A stretch of 16,549 nucleotides of DNA, from NCBI GenBank assembly GCA_030606805.1, contig JAUWFS010000055.1:1-16549 (forward strand), read 5' to 3'. This stretch comes from B13-G4 sp030606805. Lineage in GTDB: Bacteria > Desulfobacterota > Desulfobacteria > Desulfobacterales > ETH-SRB1. The notes beneath the pieces were generated by a model. It made no database searches and was not told where the DNA came from. It worked only from the letters and a program-made list of their open reading frames with translations. Of the stretch, positions 1 through 6,159 are shown in pieces. The translations under genes and the position numbers were made by a program. Positions within the stretch are counted from its first letter, which is position 1; each line of letters begins with the position of its first letter.

Positions 1-279
1 TCCAGGACTGCCCGCAACTGTATCGTAATGAGCTCCCAGTACAACTATCCTTTCTTCTTTGTTTGATCCAGGTATGCTGCCAATAATATTTCGATAAGTA
101 TTTCCTCGAAACACAAAAGATTGATCATTAACATGACAGCCATATTCTTTAAACCGGCTGGATATATATTCTGCAACCTGATAGAGCTTTTCGTGGTCAT
201 TGTAACTTCGTGGGCCTATCTCAACAGAAAGATAACGGATGGTTTCTTGCAAACGTTTTATACTTTCCTCGAGTTTCAT
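1..279 (-). CDS. M28-family (aminopeptidase-like) zinc peptidase, N-terminal part, cut by window edge
   Basis: Reading the minus strand from an ATG at 279 gives 93 codons without a stop running off the window start. The translation begins MKLEESIKRLQETIRYLS and ends in VVLGAHYDTVAGSPG. The His-x-Asp of GAHYDTV (H84, D86 of the fragment) followed by a Gly-Ser-Pro-Gly turn is the first zinc-binding motif of M28 peptidases, and the preceding region (helix, then RNIIGSIPG strand) fits the fold's start. M28 enzymes remove N-terminal residues from peptides using two zinc ions. The remaining metal ligands and catalytic Glu lie outside the window, so activity cannot be judged. There is no signal peptide in this start, which argues for a cytoplasmic form unless a longer start exists. 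AAAGG six bases before the ATG is a plausible ribosome binding site. Confidence 0.8.
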   Translation of the reverse strand, partial: MKLEESIKRLQETIRYLSVEIGPRSYNDHEKLYQVAEYISSRFKEYGCHVNDQSFVFRGNTYRNIIGSIPGSNKEERIVVLGAHYDTVAGSPG

Positions 280-346
280 CCTGAACCTTTAACCTCGATA
301 GATATCCCCTCTATGTGCAGGTAACCCCTCAGATAATATAATCAAA

Positions 347-892
347 TTACATTTTCTTTGGTTTGCCATATGAACTGCGTTTTTCTTTTACTGTAAAGCC
401 GATTTTTTTCTTTGGCTCATTTTCAATATTTATTAATTGATCTAACGTCTCAAAAACAATTTGAAAGCGTTCATCAGTGATCTGTTTTAACTCTTCAAGT
501 TCTTTTTGGAGGTTCTCATTATCTAATAACGCGTGTCGAAGTTTTGTGAAAGTTCTTATTATTTGTATATTTACTTGAATAGCGCGTTTGCTGTTGAGAA
601 CACTTGAAAGCATAGCTACACCCTGTTCGGTAAAGGCCATGGGTTTATACCTCAATCCCATCTTATCACTATTGGAGGTGCCAATTTGGCACCTCCAATA
701 CTCCAACTCCTTTTTTGTAAGATCGAACATAAAATCAGAAGGAAAGCGATCAATGTTTCTTCTTACCGCTCTTTTGAGTTGTTTTGTTTCAACCCCATAG
801 AGTTCAGCAAGGTCCCTGTCAAGCATGACCTTTAAACCGCGTATCATATAAATTTTACTGACAATGGTTTCCATTGATACAATATTAGACAT
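347..892 (-). CDS. ORF6N-domain protein (phage-antirepressor-like DNA-binding family)
   Basis: The product is 181 residues from the ATG at 892. That start is preferred over the in-frame ATG at 910 because AAAGGA lies seven bases before it. The N-terminal half carries the ORF6N pattern: IRGLKVMLDRDLAELYGVET, then KRAVRRNIDRFPSDFMF, and later AFTEQGVAMLSSVLNSKRAI. The C-terminal part (about residues 110-150) is charged and probably coiled coil, ending in a Lys-rich tail. ORF6N proteins are common in prophages and also scattered singly in bacterial chromosomes, where their role is mostly unknown; DNA binding is inferred from relatedness to KilA-N/antirepressor domains. No other phage gene is nearby, so this is likely a lone chromosomal copy. 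A perfect 15-bp-arm palindrome lies inside the coding region at 670-700. Confidence 0.85.
   Translation of the reverse strand: MSNIVSMETIVSKIYMIRGLKVMLDRDLAELYGVETKQLKRAVRRNIDRFPSDFMFDLTKKELEYWRCQIGTSNSDKMGLRYKPMAFTEQGVAMLSSVLNSKRAIQVNIQIIRTFTKLRHALLDNENLQKELEELKQITDERFQIVFETLDQLINIENEPKKKIGFTVKEKRSSYGKPKKM
670..700. repeat. 31-bp perfect palindrome inside the ORF6N gene
   Basis: Two 15-base arms (670-684 and 686-700) are exact reverse complements around a single central base at 685; the core is GGAGGTGCCAATTTGGCACC. On the coding strand it encodes the residues YWRCQIGTSN at the end of the ORF6N domain. It could be an operator, a hairpin in the mRNA, or a by-product of a conserved peptide. 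The symmetry is seen directly; any function is inference. Confidence 0.7.
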
Positions 893-952
893 AATAATAT
901 CCTTTTTCATCAGACAGGGTTGGGGACATTAGTTTATAAGATTGTCATCTGA

Positions 953-1216
953 TTATTTTATCATCGAAAAGACCCTGTCAAGTTCTTCAATGGTTATTGA
1001 CTCTACTTTAACCGGCTCTTTAAGGAAAGAACCATGAGGTATAAATTTACTCATCATCCCCACAAAATGATTGTAATCAACATATTTCTCTTTATTGTAT
1101 TCATTTATTTTTTTTAATTTTCCTTTTTTTGAAAGGTTGAATAATACATATTTGTTATCTTCTTCAACGATTCCGGTATAACCATTGCTATATGATTTGA
1201 TGCTTATAATTTTCAT
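953..1216 (-). CDS. Small hypothetical protein, 87 aa
   Basis: I do not recognise this protein. It begins MKIISIKSYSNGYTGIVEED and is rich in Lys, Asn and Ile, with no membrane segment, signal peptide or cysteine motif. The first 40 residues look like short beta strands (IISIKSY, YTGIVEE, KYVLFNL), and the last 20 like an acidic helix (ITIEELDRVFSMI). It lies 60 bases upstream of the ORF6N start on the same strand, so the two might be co-transcribed. No clear ribosome binding site precedes the ATG at 1216, and half of a repeat element (1229-1248) sits immediately upstream. It may be a real small gene or a decayed one. Confidence 0.5.
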   Translation of the reverse strand: MKIISIKSYSNGYTGIVEEDNKYVLFNLSKKGKLKKINEYNKEKYVDYNHFVGMMSKFIPHGSFLKEPVKVESITIEELDRVFSMIK

Positions 1217-1228
1217 TATGTTATGAGT

Positions 1229-1248
1229 GATGGCTTTGTAAAAAGTCC
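1229..1248. repeat. Half copy of the GATGGC...GTAAAAAGTCC hairpin element
   Basis: The 20 bases GATGGCTTTGTAAAAAGTCC match one end of the complete elements at 2897-3023 and 5667-5896. I find no partner arm between here and 1347, so this is a solo terminus or remnant. It lies 12 bases upstream of the 87-residue minus-strand gene. Confidence 0.6.
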
Positions 1249-1290
1249 AAAAATTAAGTGTTCTGCCATATATGTTTCTTTCAATGTAAG

Positions 1291-1319
1291 TTGACCCATT
1301 AGAAGTTATATATTATACT
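1291..1319 (+). promoter_or_regulatory. Candidate sigma70-type promoter for the 1363 membrane protein
   Basis: TTGACC (1291-1296) and TATACT (1314-1319) each match the -35 and -10 consensus at five of six positions with the optimal 17-base spacer. Transcription would begin near 1326, just upstream of the plus-strand membrane-protein gene. No operator is evident. Confidence 0.5.
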
Positions 1320-1362
1320 ATTTTTTATAAGCATTTTTAGACCCTGATTGAGCGCAAACAGA

Positions 1363-1758
1363 ATGAAAAATTTCCTTAAACGATTTTTGAAAATGGCGAT
1401 AACTATTGCCATCTTTCATTTTCTTCTCTCAAGCATTCTAACTCCGTTTTGCATCTCAACTCGACTATCAGGCACTCAATCACCGCTTTTGTCGGAATTT
1501 CATGTGATTAATCATCTTGCTTACCTGCTTATGAGTATTATCGCGTTTCCATTGGGTATTCTAGCCAAGGTGGCGCCAACGCTTTACTCCTTTCTCAAAT
1601 TGTCCGCCAAAGGTATTCCAACTTGGGTTCAAATTGAAATTCTGTTGTTACTGAACAGTCTGCTCGCGTCATCAATTTTCTCGGCTTGTTTTGTTTCCGT
1701 GTCAACTTTTATGAAATTAATCAAAAATCAAACAACGGAAAAAGAACATTTGGAATGA
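1363..1758 (+). CDS. Hypothetical integral membrane protein
   Basis: The reading frame gives 131 residues from the ATG at 1363, starting MKNFLKRFLKMAITIAIFHF; an in-frame TTG at 1348 would add five residues. I do not recognise the family. Three hydrophobic stretches can be seen: roughly residues 8-30, 47-70 and 88-115, with a positively charged N-terminus and a polar, charged C-terminal tail (KLIKNQTTEKEHLE), so a three-pass inner-membrane protein is likely. It stands alone on the plus strand between two minus-strand blocks, with a good promoter-like sequence 40-70 bases upstream but no convincing ribosome binding site. It converges on fmt, with a stem-loop (1779-1804) and a MITE between the two stop codons. 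Confidence 0.55.
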   Translation: MKNFLKRFLKMAITIAIFHFLLSSILTPFCISTRLSGTQSPLLSEFHVINHLAYLLMSIIAFPLGILAKVAPTLYSFLKLSAKGIPTWVQIEILLLLNSLLASSIFSACFVSVSTFMKLIKNQTTEKEHLE

Positions 1759-1778
1759 TACGGGGCACCCTTGATTAA

Positions 1779-1804
1779 TACCTGAATTTTGCACGATTCA
1801 GGTA
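1779..1804. terminator. Stem-loop between convergent genes (possible bidirectional terminator)
   Basis: TACCTGAA (1779-1786) and TTCAGGTA (1797-1804) form a perfect 8-bp stem with a 10-base loop. There is no strong U-run on either strand, so it is a weak intrinsic terminator at best. It lies just outside the MITE copy at 1808-1910, which now separates it from the fmt stop codon. Confidence 0.35.
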
Positions 1805-1805
1805 C

Positions 1806-1912
1806 TATAGACTTTCAGATAATTCATTTCACAAGGTTAGAAGGAGGAAGGCGTATTAGTTATACGTCGACGACTGATAACGTCAGTGAAATTAATTATC
1901 TGAAAGTCTATA
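1806..1912. mobile_element. MITE copy 1 (TAGACTTTCAG family) with TA target duplication
   Basis: The 103-bp element (1808-1910) has 25-bp terminal inverted repeats that match at 24 positions, beginning TAGACTTTCAGATAATT and ending with its complement, and is flanked by TA on both sides (1806-1807, 1911-1912). The centre contains CGTCGACG within a GTTAT...ATAAC stem. A second copy, about 94% identical and inverted, is at 5739-5840. It has no coding capacity. TA duplication with short inverted ends is typical of non-autonomous elements moved by IS630/Tc1-type transposases; that family assignment is inference. The right end abuts the fmt stop codon. Confidence 0.85.
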
Positions 1913-2857
1913 TCAGTTTAAAATCGTTCCGGGAGCTATTGAATGCCCGCGCAAAAAGTCTCTAATAGATAGCTGCTTGCCTGATTCGCCCTGAATTTTT
2001 AAAATAGACAGAGTTCCTTTACCCGTTGCGATCCTGAGTTCATCTGTGAAGCATTTTATTACTGTTCCCGGCCGGGCGGTGATATCCGTTAAGATCGGCC
2101 TGGCCGCAAAGATTTTAAGACGTTTATCGCCGTAAAACGTAAAGGCACCAGGCCATGGAGTAATTCCTCGTATAAATGCCTCAATATCTTCAGCAGACTT
2201 TTTCCAGTTTATGTGCCCATCATTTTTTTTAAGCAATGGTGCATATGTAGCCTTCTTGTGGTCCTGCGGGATGGGCTTTAACTCTTCAGCCTCTATAGCT
2301 TTTATTGTTTTTATAAGAAGATGAGCGCCAAGTTTTGCCAGGCGGTCATGAAGCGTTGCCGATGTGTCATCCGTGGCAATTTTCAATTTCGCAGAAAGAA
2401 GTATATCTCCTGTGTCCAAGCCCTCATCCATAAACATTGTTGTTACTCCGGTCTCTCTTTCCCTGTTTATAACAGCCCACTGAATTGGCGCTGAACCACG
2501 ATATTTTGGAAGTAGAGATGCATGAATGTTAATTGAACCTATTCTTGGCATTTCAAGTATATTTTTTGTGAGAATATGACCATATGCTGCCACAACAAAT
2601 ATATCTGGTTTAAGCTTTCGTACAATTTCTTTAAAATTATCTGTCTTAATGGATACGGGTTGGATTACTTCATATCCTAGACCTATTGCGGTTTCTTTAA
2701 CAGGAGGAGAAATTACTTTGCGGCCTCGTCCCTTTGGGCGATCAGGTTGAGTTACAACTAATACCACATCATAGTGGTTTTTGTTTAATTCCTTTAGGGA
2801 AGGGACAGCAAACTCTGGAGTTCCCATAAAGATGATTTTAAGCTTTCGATTATTCAC
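1913..2857 (-). CDS. fmt: Methionyl-tRNA formyltransferase
   Basis: Fmt transfers a formyl group from 10-formyltetrahydrofolate to Met-tRNA(fMet) for initiation of translation. The 314-residue product has the family's usual length. It shows the FMGTPEFAVPSL start, the GRGRK loop (43-47), the catalytic region with N110, H112 and D148 (SINIHASLLPKYRGSAPIQW and DEGLDTGDIL), and a C-terminal OB-type tRNA-binding domain (about 205-314, with the WPGAFTFY signature). The first codon is GTG at 2857; the next ATG (2827) would remove the first strand of the Rossmann fold, so GTG is kept although no good ribosome binding site is visible. def lies upstream on the same strand, separated by a 127-bp hairpin element, which is the classic def-fmt pairing stretched apart. 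A MITE follows within two bases of the stop codon. Confidence 0.97.
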   Translation of the reverse strand: MNNRKLKIIFMGTPEFAVPSLKELNKNHYDVVLVVTQPDRPKGRGRKVISPPVKETAIGLGYEVIQPVSIKTDNFKEIVRKLKPDIFVVAAYGHILTKNILEMPRIGSINIHASLLPKYRGSAPIQWAVINRERETGVTTMFMDEGLDTGDILLSAKLKIATDDTSATLHDRLAKLGAHLLIKTIKAIEAEELKPIPQDHKKATYAPLLKKNDGHINWKKSAEDIEAFIRGITPWPGAFTFYGDKRLKIFAARPILTDITARPGTVIKCFTDELRIATGKGTLSILKIQGESGKQLSIRDFLRGHSIAPGTILN

Positions 2858-2862
2858 TATTT

Positions 2863-2880
2863 TATAAACTCGTAAAAAAT
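2863..2880. repeat. Remnant of the TAAACTCGTAAAAAGT repeat
   Basis: TATAAACTCGTAAAAAAT closely matches the left terminus of the element at 15137-15291 (GATAAACTCGTAAAAAGT). Only this one end is recognisable, directly upstream of the fmt start codon, where it may have replaced the original leader. Confidence 0.45.
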
Positions 2881-2896
2881 CATGAAGTTAACTATA

Positions 2897-3023
2897 GATG
2901 GCTAAGTAAAAAGTTTCATATACAAGGCGTAGTGATTTTTTAGGATCGAAGGCATACATATAGTATGTTGAGAGTCTGAAAAATCACTGCAACGCAGTAG
3001 ATGGGACTTTTTACGACGCCATC
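2897..3023. repeat. 127-bp hairpin element, intact copy between def and fmt
   Basis: The two ends, GATGGCTAAGTAAAAAGT and the complement of ACTTTTTACGACGCCATC, pair, as do internal blocks (AGTGATTTTT with AAAAATCACT); the centre has CATAC-atata-GTATG. The whole stretch can fold into one long imperfect hairpin. It begins one base after the def stop codon and fills most of the def-fmt gap, so the transcript to fmt must carry it. A second copy (5667-5896) is interrupted by the MITE. No coding capacity is present. Confidence 0.8.
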
Positions 3024-3024
3024 A

Positions 3025-3534
3025 CTATTTTCTCAATTGCTTTTTTATACGTCTTTTATAAAGTTCTCTTTTTAATGCGCTTATATGGTCTATAAATAAA
3101 ATTCCGTTTAAATGATCAATTTCATGTTGCAAGACTATAGCAAGGTATCCTTCAGCATCAATTCTCATGGGCTTACCTTCTCTATCGAAAGCTTCAACCA
3201 GTATGGATTCTGCACGTTTTACGTCTGCCCTTAGATCCGGAACGCTGAGACAACCTTCCTTTTCTGATATTATACGACCATTGCTTTCGATAATCCTTGG
3301 ATTTATAAGAATCTGAAGAGATCTTTTTTCTTCGCACTGTGATGATACATCATAGAGGATTAGACTTTTATCGAATCCTACCTGTATTGCAGCCAGCCCG
3401 ACACCTTTTGAATTATACATTGTAAAAGACATGTCTTCAATAATCTTCTGAGTCGTTCCATCTATATTTTTAACAGGTTTAGCAGGCTGTCCTAAAAATT
3501 TGTCGGGATATGTTAAAATATTAAGCATTGGCAT
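3025..3534 (-). CDS. def: Peptide deformylase
   Basis: Def removes the formyl group from the N-terminal methionine of nascent proteins, reversing the work of Fmt. From the ATG at 3534 the protein has 169 residues, beginning MPMLNILTYPDKFLGQPA as is typical of the family. All three signatures are present: GVGLAAIQVG (44-53), EGCLSVP with the metal ligand C95, and QHEIDHLNG with ligands H137 and H141 and catalytic E138. An upstream in-frame start at 3561 would add nine residues not typical of the family. The start lies inside the 3' end of the flippase-like gene (14-base overlap), so translation is probably coupled. Downstream, a hairpin element starts one base after the stop codon, before fmt. 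Confidence 0.97.
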   Translation of the reverse strand: MPMLNILTYPDKFLGQPAKPVKNIDGTTQKIIEDMSFTMYNSKGVGLAAIQVGFDKSLILYDVSSQCEEKRSLQILINPRIIESNGRIISEKEGCLSVPDLRADVKRAESILVEAFDREGKPMRIDAEGYLAIVLQHEIDHLNGILFIDHISALKRELYKRRIKKQLRK

Positions 3535-4588
3535 TATAATAGATTTTCCCCAAATCAACACCTGAAAGCGTTGCGGATATAACTCCTATAATTATTACCG
3601 GAAATATTTGGATTGCATGGCTAGCCAGAGTAAAGCCGGCAGCTTCTTTTGCCGAGATGCCGAAAAGGGACAGTGCGAAAACACCTCCTGCTTCCCATAT
3701 ACCCCAGAAACCAGGGACAGATGGAAGAGCTATAAAAAAACATATAATAATCATGACTGCAAATAGTTCAAGATATGACAGCCTTATGCCTGGGCAACCA
3801 AGAGCTATGATATAGAGAGAAAAGGCTGATAACACCCATATAATAAAAGAGAGCCCAATACAAATGCATATTTTTTTGGGATAGTTAATAAAGGAAAAAC
3901 CAGTTGAGAGGTTATCTACAAAGCATATCAAAGAGGCACAGAATTTTTGAATTTTGTTTTTTAATGAAAGGCTTGTTAATGAAAAAAGCAAGGGGATTTT
4001 ATTGATTGTCCATTTTATACCTTTTCGGATTGAGCTAAAACTAAAAAGCATGATTCCGGCTATAAGTATAATCATTAATTTGAAAAGATTTCCGCTAATG
4101 CTGATCAGGGTTTCACCGTTCAGATTATATTTCCCAAAAGAAATACTAAGCTGGGGATCTATATCTATATACGCAAGCATTGCTCCAAAAAGAATGATGA
4201 GAATACTTGAGTCAAATATACGTTCAACCACAACCGTTGCAAGGCCCGTTGAAAAGGGAACCTTTTCCTTTTTTTGCAGAATAGCTGGTCGCGCCACCTC
4301 GCCGACCCTGCCCGGAAGGATGCAGTTTAACATAAAACCTATCATCAAAGGATGAAATGCTTTCCAGAAGCTGACTTTGCAGACCGGTTCCAATATAAGC
4401 ATCCATCGAAATGCTCTTAATGAAAAACTTATAAAAACAACAAATACAGATGGAAATAACCATAAATAATTAATTGATGACAGGTATTCTATAAGTTCAT
4501 TAAATGGAACATTTTTAAAAGCAAAATAGAATGCAGCAATTGAAATTACAATACCTATTATAAGAGAAATTTTTGCTTTTTTTTTCAA
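3521..4588 (-). CDS. Flippase-like / lysylphosphatidylglycerol synthase TM-region family membrane protein (UPF0104, YbhN-like)
   Basis: The 355-residue protein has about eight hydrophobic segments and the signature of the LPG_synthase_TM family: LRAFRWMLILEPV, then LPGRVGEVARPAILQKK and ATVVVERIFDSSILI (about residues 92-132), with PSVPGFWGIWEAGG near 290. Members are inner-membrane proteins linked to lipid or glycan transfer; the soluble aminoacyl-transferase domain of MprF is absent, so lysyl-lipid synthesis is not predicted. The exact substrate is unknown. The frame starts with TTG at 4588, directly before a Lys-rich N-terminus and the first TM segment; no ATG fits. It follows ribF by 35 bases and overlaps def, so it is likely co-transcribed with both. 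Confidence 0.88.
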   Translation of the reverse strand: MKKKAKISLIIGIVISIAAFYFAFKNVPFNELIEYLSSINYLWLFPSVFVVFISFSLRAFRWMLILEPVCKVSFWKAFHPLMIGFMLNCILPGRVGEVARPAILQKKEKVPFSTGLATVVVERIFDSSILIILFGAMLAYIDIDPQLSISFGKYNLNGETLISISGNLFKLMIILIAGIMLFSFSSIRKGIKWTINKIPLLFSLTSLSLKNKIQKFCASLICFVDNLSTGFSFINYPKKICICIGLSFIIWVLSAFSLYIIALGCPGIRLSYLELFAVMIIICFFIALPSVPGFWGIWEAGGVFALSLFGISAKEAAGFTLASHAIQIFPVIIIGVISATLSGVDLGKIYYNANA

Positions 4589-4623
4589 TTTTCAATCTTC
4601 AATTCGCTTCTAGTTTATCCGGA

Positions 4624-5556
4624 TTAGGATAGGAGCTTGCGTGCTTTTATTATATCTTTTTTGATTTGTTCTGATAGTTCTGAAATATTTGAGAACTTTT
4701 TTTCATCCCTTAATCTATCTATAAAGTTGACACGAATTTTCTGACCGTAAATATTTTCTTTAAAGTCAAGTATATGAGCCTCAACAGTAAAGATATAATC
4801 ATCAAAAGTAGGGCTATAACCGATATTTGCCACTCCTTTAAAATTTTCCCCCTCGCATTCGACTATAACAGCATATACTCCAATTTTTGGCTTCAGTTCA
4901 TCATATAGATTTATATTAGCAGTGGGGAATCCAAGGAGTTTTCCCCCTCTGTCACGTCCAACCTCGACTTTTCCTCTTATCTGGTAATACCTGCCCAATA
5001 GTTTTTTGGATTCAGCAACTTTTCCGGCCATGACCAGTTCACGTATTTTTGTGCTGCTGATTCTTTCAGGATAGGTGTTTGATATATACAACTCGTCTAT
5101 TACGATTACTTCAAAACCACATTGGTTCCCCAAAGTTTTTAGCAGGCCTAAATTCCCCTCACGATTTTTCCCGAAAGTATAATCTTTGCCCACCGCAATT
5201 GCCTTAATCCCAATGCGCTTGACAAGGATATCTTCCAGGAATTCCTTCGCGGGTATGGCTGCAAACTCCTGTGTAAAGGGAATGCAAATAAGAACATCAA
5301 GGCCGGCCTTTTCTATGAGTTCTACCTTTTGTTCGTAAAGGGTAATAAGAGGGGGATGATTATTTTTTTTTAATACTCTGATAGGATGGGGTTCAAAAGT
5401 CATAGCGATTGATGTACCATTAAGTGCTATAGCTTTTTCAATCAGATTATGAAAAAGAGCCTGATGTCCAAGATGTACGCCATCAAAATTACCTATTGTA
5501 ATAACAGCATTTTTGTATGGTTTTGTTATCTTATTTATATCTTCAATTATTATCAT
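4624..5556 (-). CDS. ribF: Bifunctional riboflavin kinase / FAD synthetase
   Basis: RibF phosphorylates riboflavin to FMN and adenylates FMN to FAD in the cytoplasm. The 310-residue product has the usual two domains. The N-terminal nucleotidyltransferase domain carries GNFDGVHLGH (22-31), TFEPHP (53-58), GKDYTFGKNREG (123-134) and ISSTKIRE (166-173). The C-terminal riboflavin kinase domain carries GRDRGGKLLGFPTANI (200-215), IGVYAV and the final helix. The ATG at 5556 is preceded by AGGAAAG six bases away. It appears to be the first gene of a minus-strand run ribF - flippase-like - def - fmt. I see no FMN riboswitch in the 110 AT-rich bases upstream. It supplies FAD for NadB and FMN for UbiX, both encoded in this window, though nothing links their expression. 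Confidence 0.97.
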   Translation of the reverse strand: MIIIEDINKITKPYKNAVITIGNFDGVHLGHQALFHNLIEKAIALNGTSIAMTFEPHPIRVLKKNNHPPLITLYEQKVELIEKAGLDVLICIPFTQEFAAIPAKEFLEDILVKRIGIKAIAVGKDYTFGKNREGNLGLLKTLGNQCGFEVIVIDELYISNTYPERISSTKIRELVMAGKVAESKKLLGRYYQIRGKVEVGRDRGGKLLGFPTANINLYDELKPKIGVYAVIVECEGENFKGVANIGYSPTFDDYIFTVEAHILDFKENIYGQKIRVNFIDRLRDEKKFSNISELSEQIKKDIIKARKLLS

Positions 5557-5666
5557 TCCTAACTTTCCTGCTTAGAGCTTAAAATAATGAACTTGACAAG
5601 AATAAAAAAAAGAAATAAATAGAACTTCTTCTGAATAAAATCAACCTTTAATTTATTATGATTTTA

Positions 5667-5896
5667 GACGGCAAAGTAAAAAGCTTCAGTTTCAAGGCGC
5701 GCAAATCCTGAGGAGAGAGACGTACTTATAGCTACGTATAGACTTTCAGATAAATAATTTCACTGCGTTATCAGTCGTCGACGTATAACTAATACGCCTT
5801 TTTCCTTCTATCCTTGTGAAATTAATTATCTGAAAGTCTATATCAACGACAAAGGATGCAGCGCAACGCAGAAAATGGACTTTTTACGAAGCCGTT
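5667..5896. repeat. Hairpin element, second copy, split by a MITE
   Basis: The outer ends GACGGCAAAGTAAAAAGC and the complement of ACTTTTTACGAAGCCGTT match the 2897-3023 element, including internal AAGGCG and GCGCAACGCAG blocks. Removing the MITE and one TA (5739-5842) leaves 126 bp against 127 bp for the intact copy, so the insertion was clean and occurred near the central loop. The element ends eight bases before tRNA-Leu. Confidence 0.8.
5737..5842. mobile_element. MITE copy 2 (TAGACTTTCAG family), inverted relative to copy 1
   Basis: The 102-bp element (5739-5840) is flanked by TA (5737-5738 and 5841-5842) and has inverted ends TAGACTTTCAGATAA / TTATCTGAAAGTCTA. Its reverse complement matches the copy at 1808-1910 with about six differences, one of them a single-base indel. 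It is inserted in the middle of a hairpin repeat. No transposase for it is encoded in the window. Confidence 0.85.
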
Positions 5897-5904
5897 ATGA
5901 TTAT

Positions 5905-5991
5905 GCCGAAGTGGCGGAACTGGTAGACGCGCTAGGTTCAGGGTCTAGTGGGGGTATCTCTGTGGGAGTTCGAGTCTCCCCTTCGGCACCA
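5905..5991 (+). tRNA. tRNA-Leu (anticodon CAG)
   Basis: The gene folds into a class II tRNA. The acceptor stem is GCCGAAG/CTTCGGC, the D arm contains GGCGGAACTGGTAGACGC, and the anticodon stem CTAGG/TCTAG (ending in a G-T pair) encloses TTCAGGG with anticodon CAG at 5939-5941. A long variable arm (GGGGGTATCTCTG region) and a T arm GGGAGTTCGAGTCTCCC follow, and CCA is encoded at 5989-5991. It reads leucine CUG codons. It stands alone, right after a repeat element and before an intrinsic terminator. Confidence 0.97.
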
Positions 5992-6005
5992 TCTATAAAA
6001 AATTG

Positions 6006-6033
6006 GCCGCAATCTCAAGAGGTTGTGGCTTTT
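6006..6033 (+). terminator. Rho-independent terminator of tRNA-Leu
   Basis: GCCGCAA (6006-6012) pairs with TTGTGGC (6023-6029), extended inwards by CTC/GAG, and is followed by TTTT. It starts 14 bases after the tRNA CCA end. The remaining bases up to the ubiX stop codon at 6160 show nothing notable. Confidence 0.7.
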
Positions 6034-6159
6034 CGACAATACTCCTCTCCTAAACTGACTGCTGAATACTGATTCCCGGCCTCTGAATTAGTTATGCTTT
6101 ATAGATTTTTAGCTGACGCTATAATAATTATCCATTTGATTTTCATTCTATTTGTAATT

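Noticed and set aside
121..324. 67-codon plus-strand ORF near the window start
   Set aside because: Antisense to the recognisable M28 peptidase fragment on the minus strand.
347..1216. Prophage remnant suggested by the ORF6N protein
   Set aside because: No integrase, structural, replication or attachment-site signals nearby; ORF6N genes often stand alone.
3954..4355. 133-codon plus-strand ORF
   Set aside because: Antisense shadow of the flippase-like membrane protein; no family likeness and no start signal.
5557..5666. FMN riboswitch upstream of ribF
   Set aside because: The leader is short and AT-rich with no conserved RFN blocks; the apparent minus-strand TTGTCA/TCTAAG pair would start the transcript inside the ribosome binding site.
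5875..6072. 65-codon plus-strand ORF containing AEVAELVDALGSG
   Set aside because: It is the translation of tRNA-Leu and its flanks, a well-known spurious protein type.
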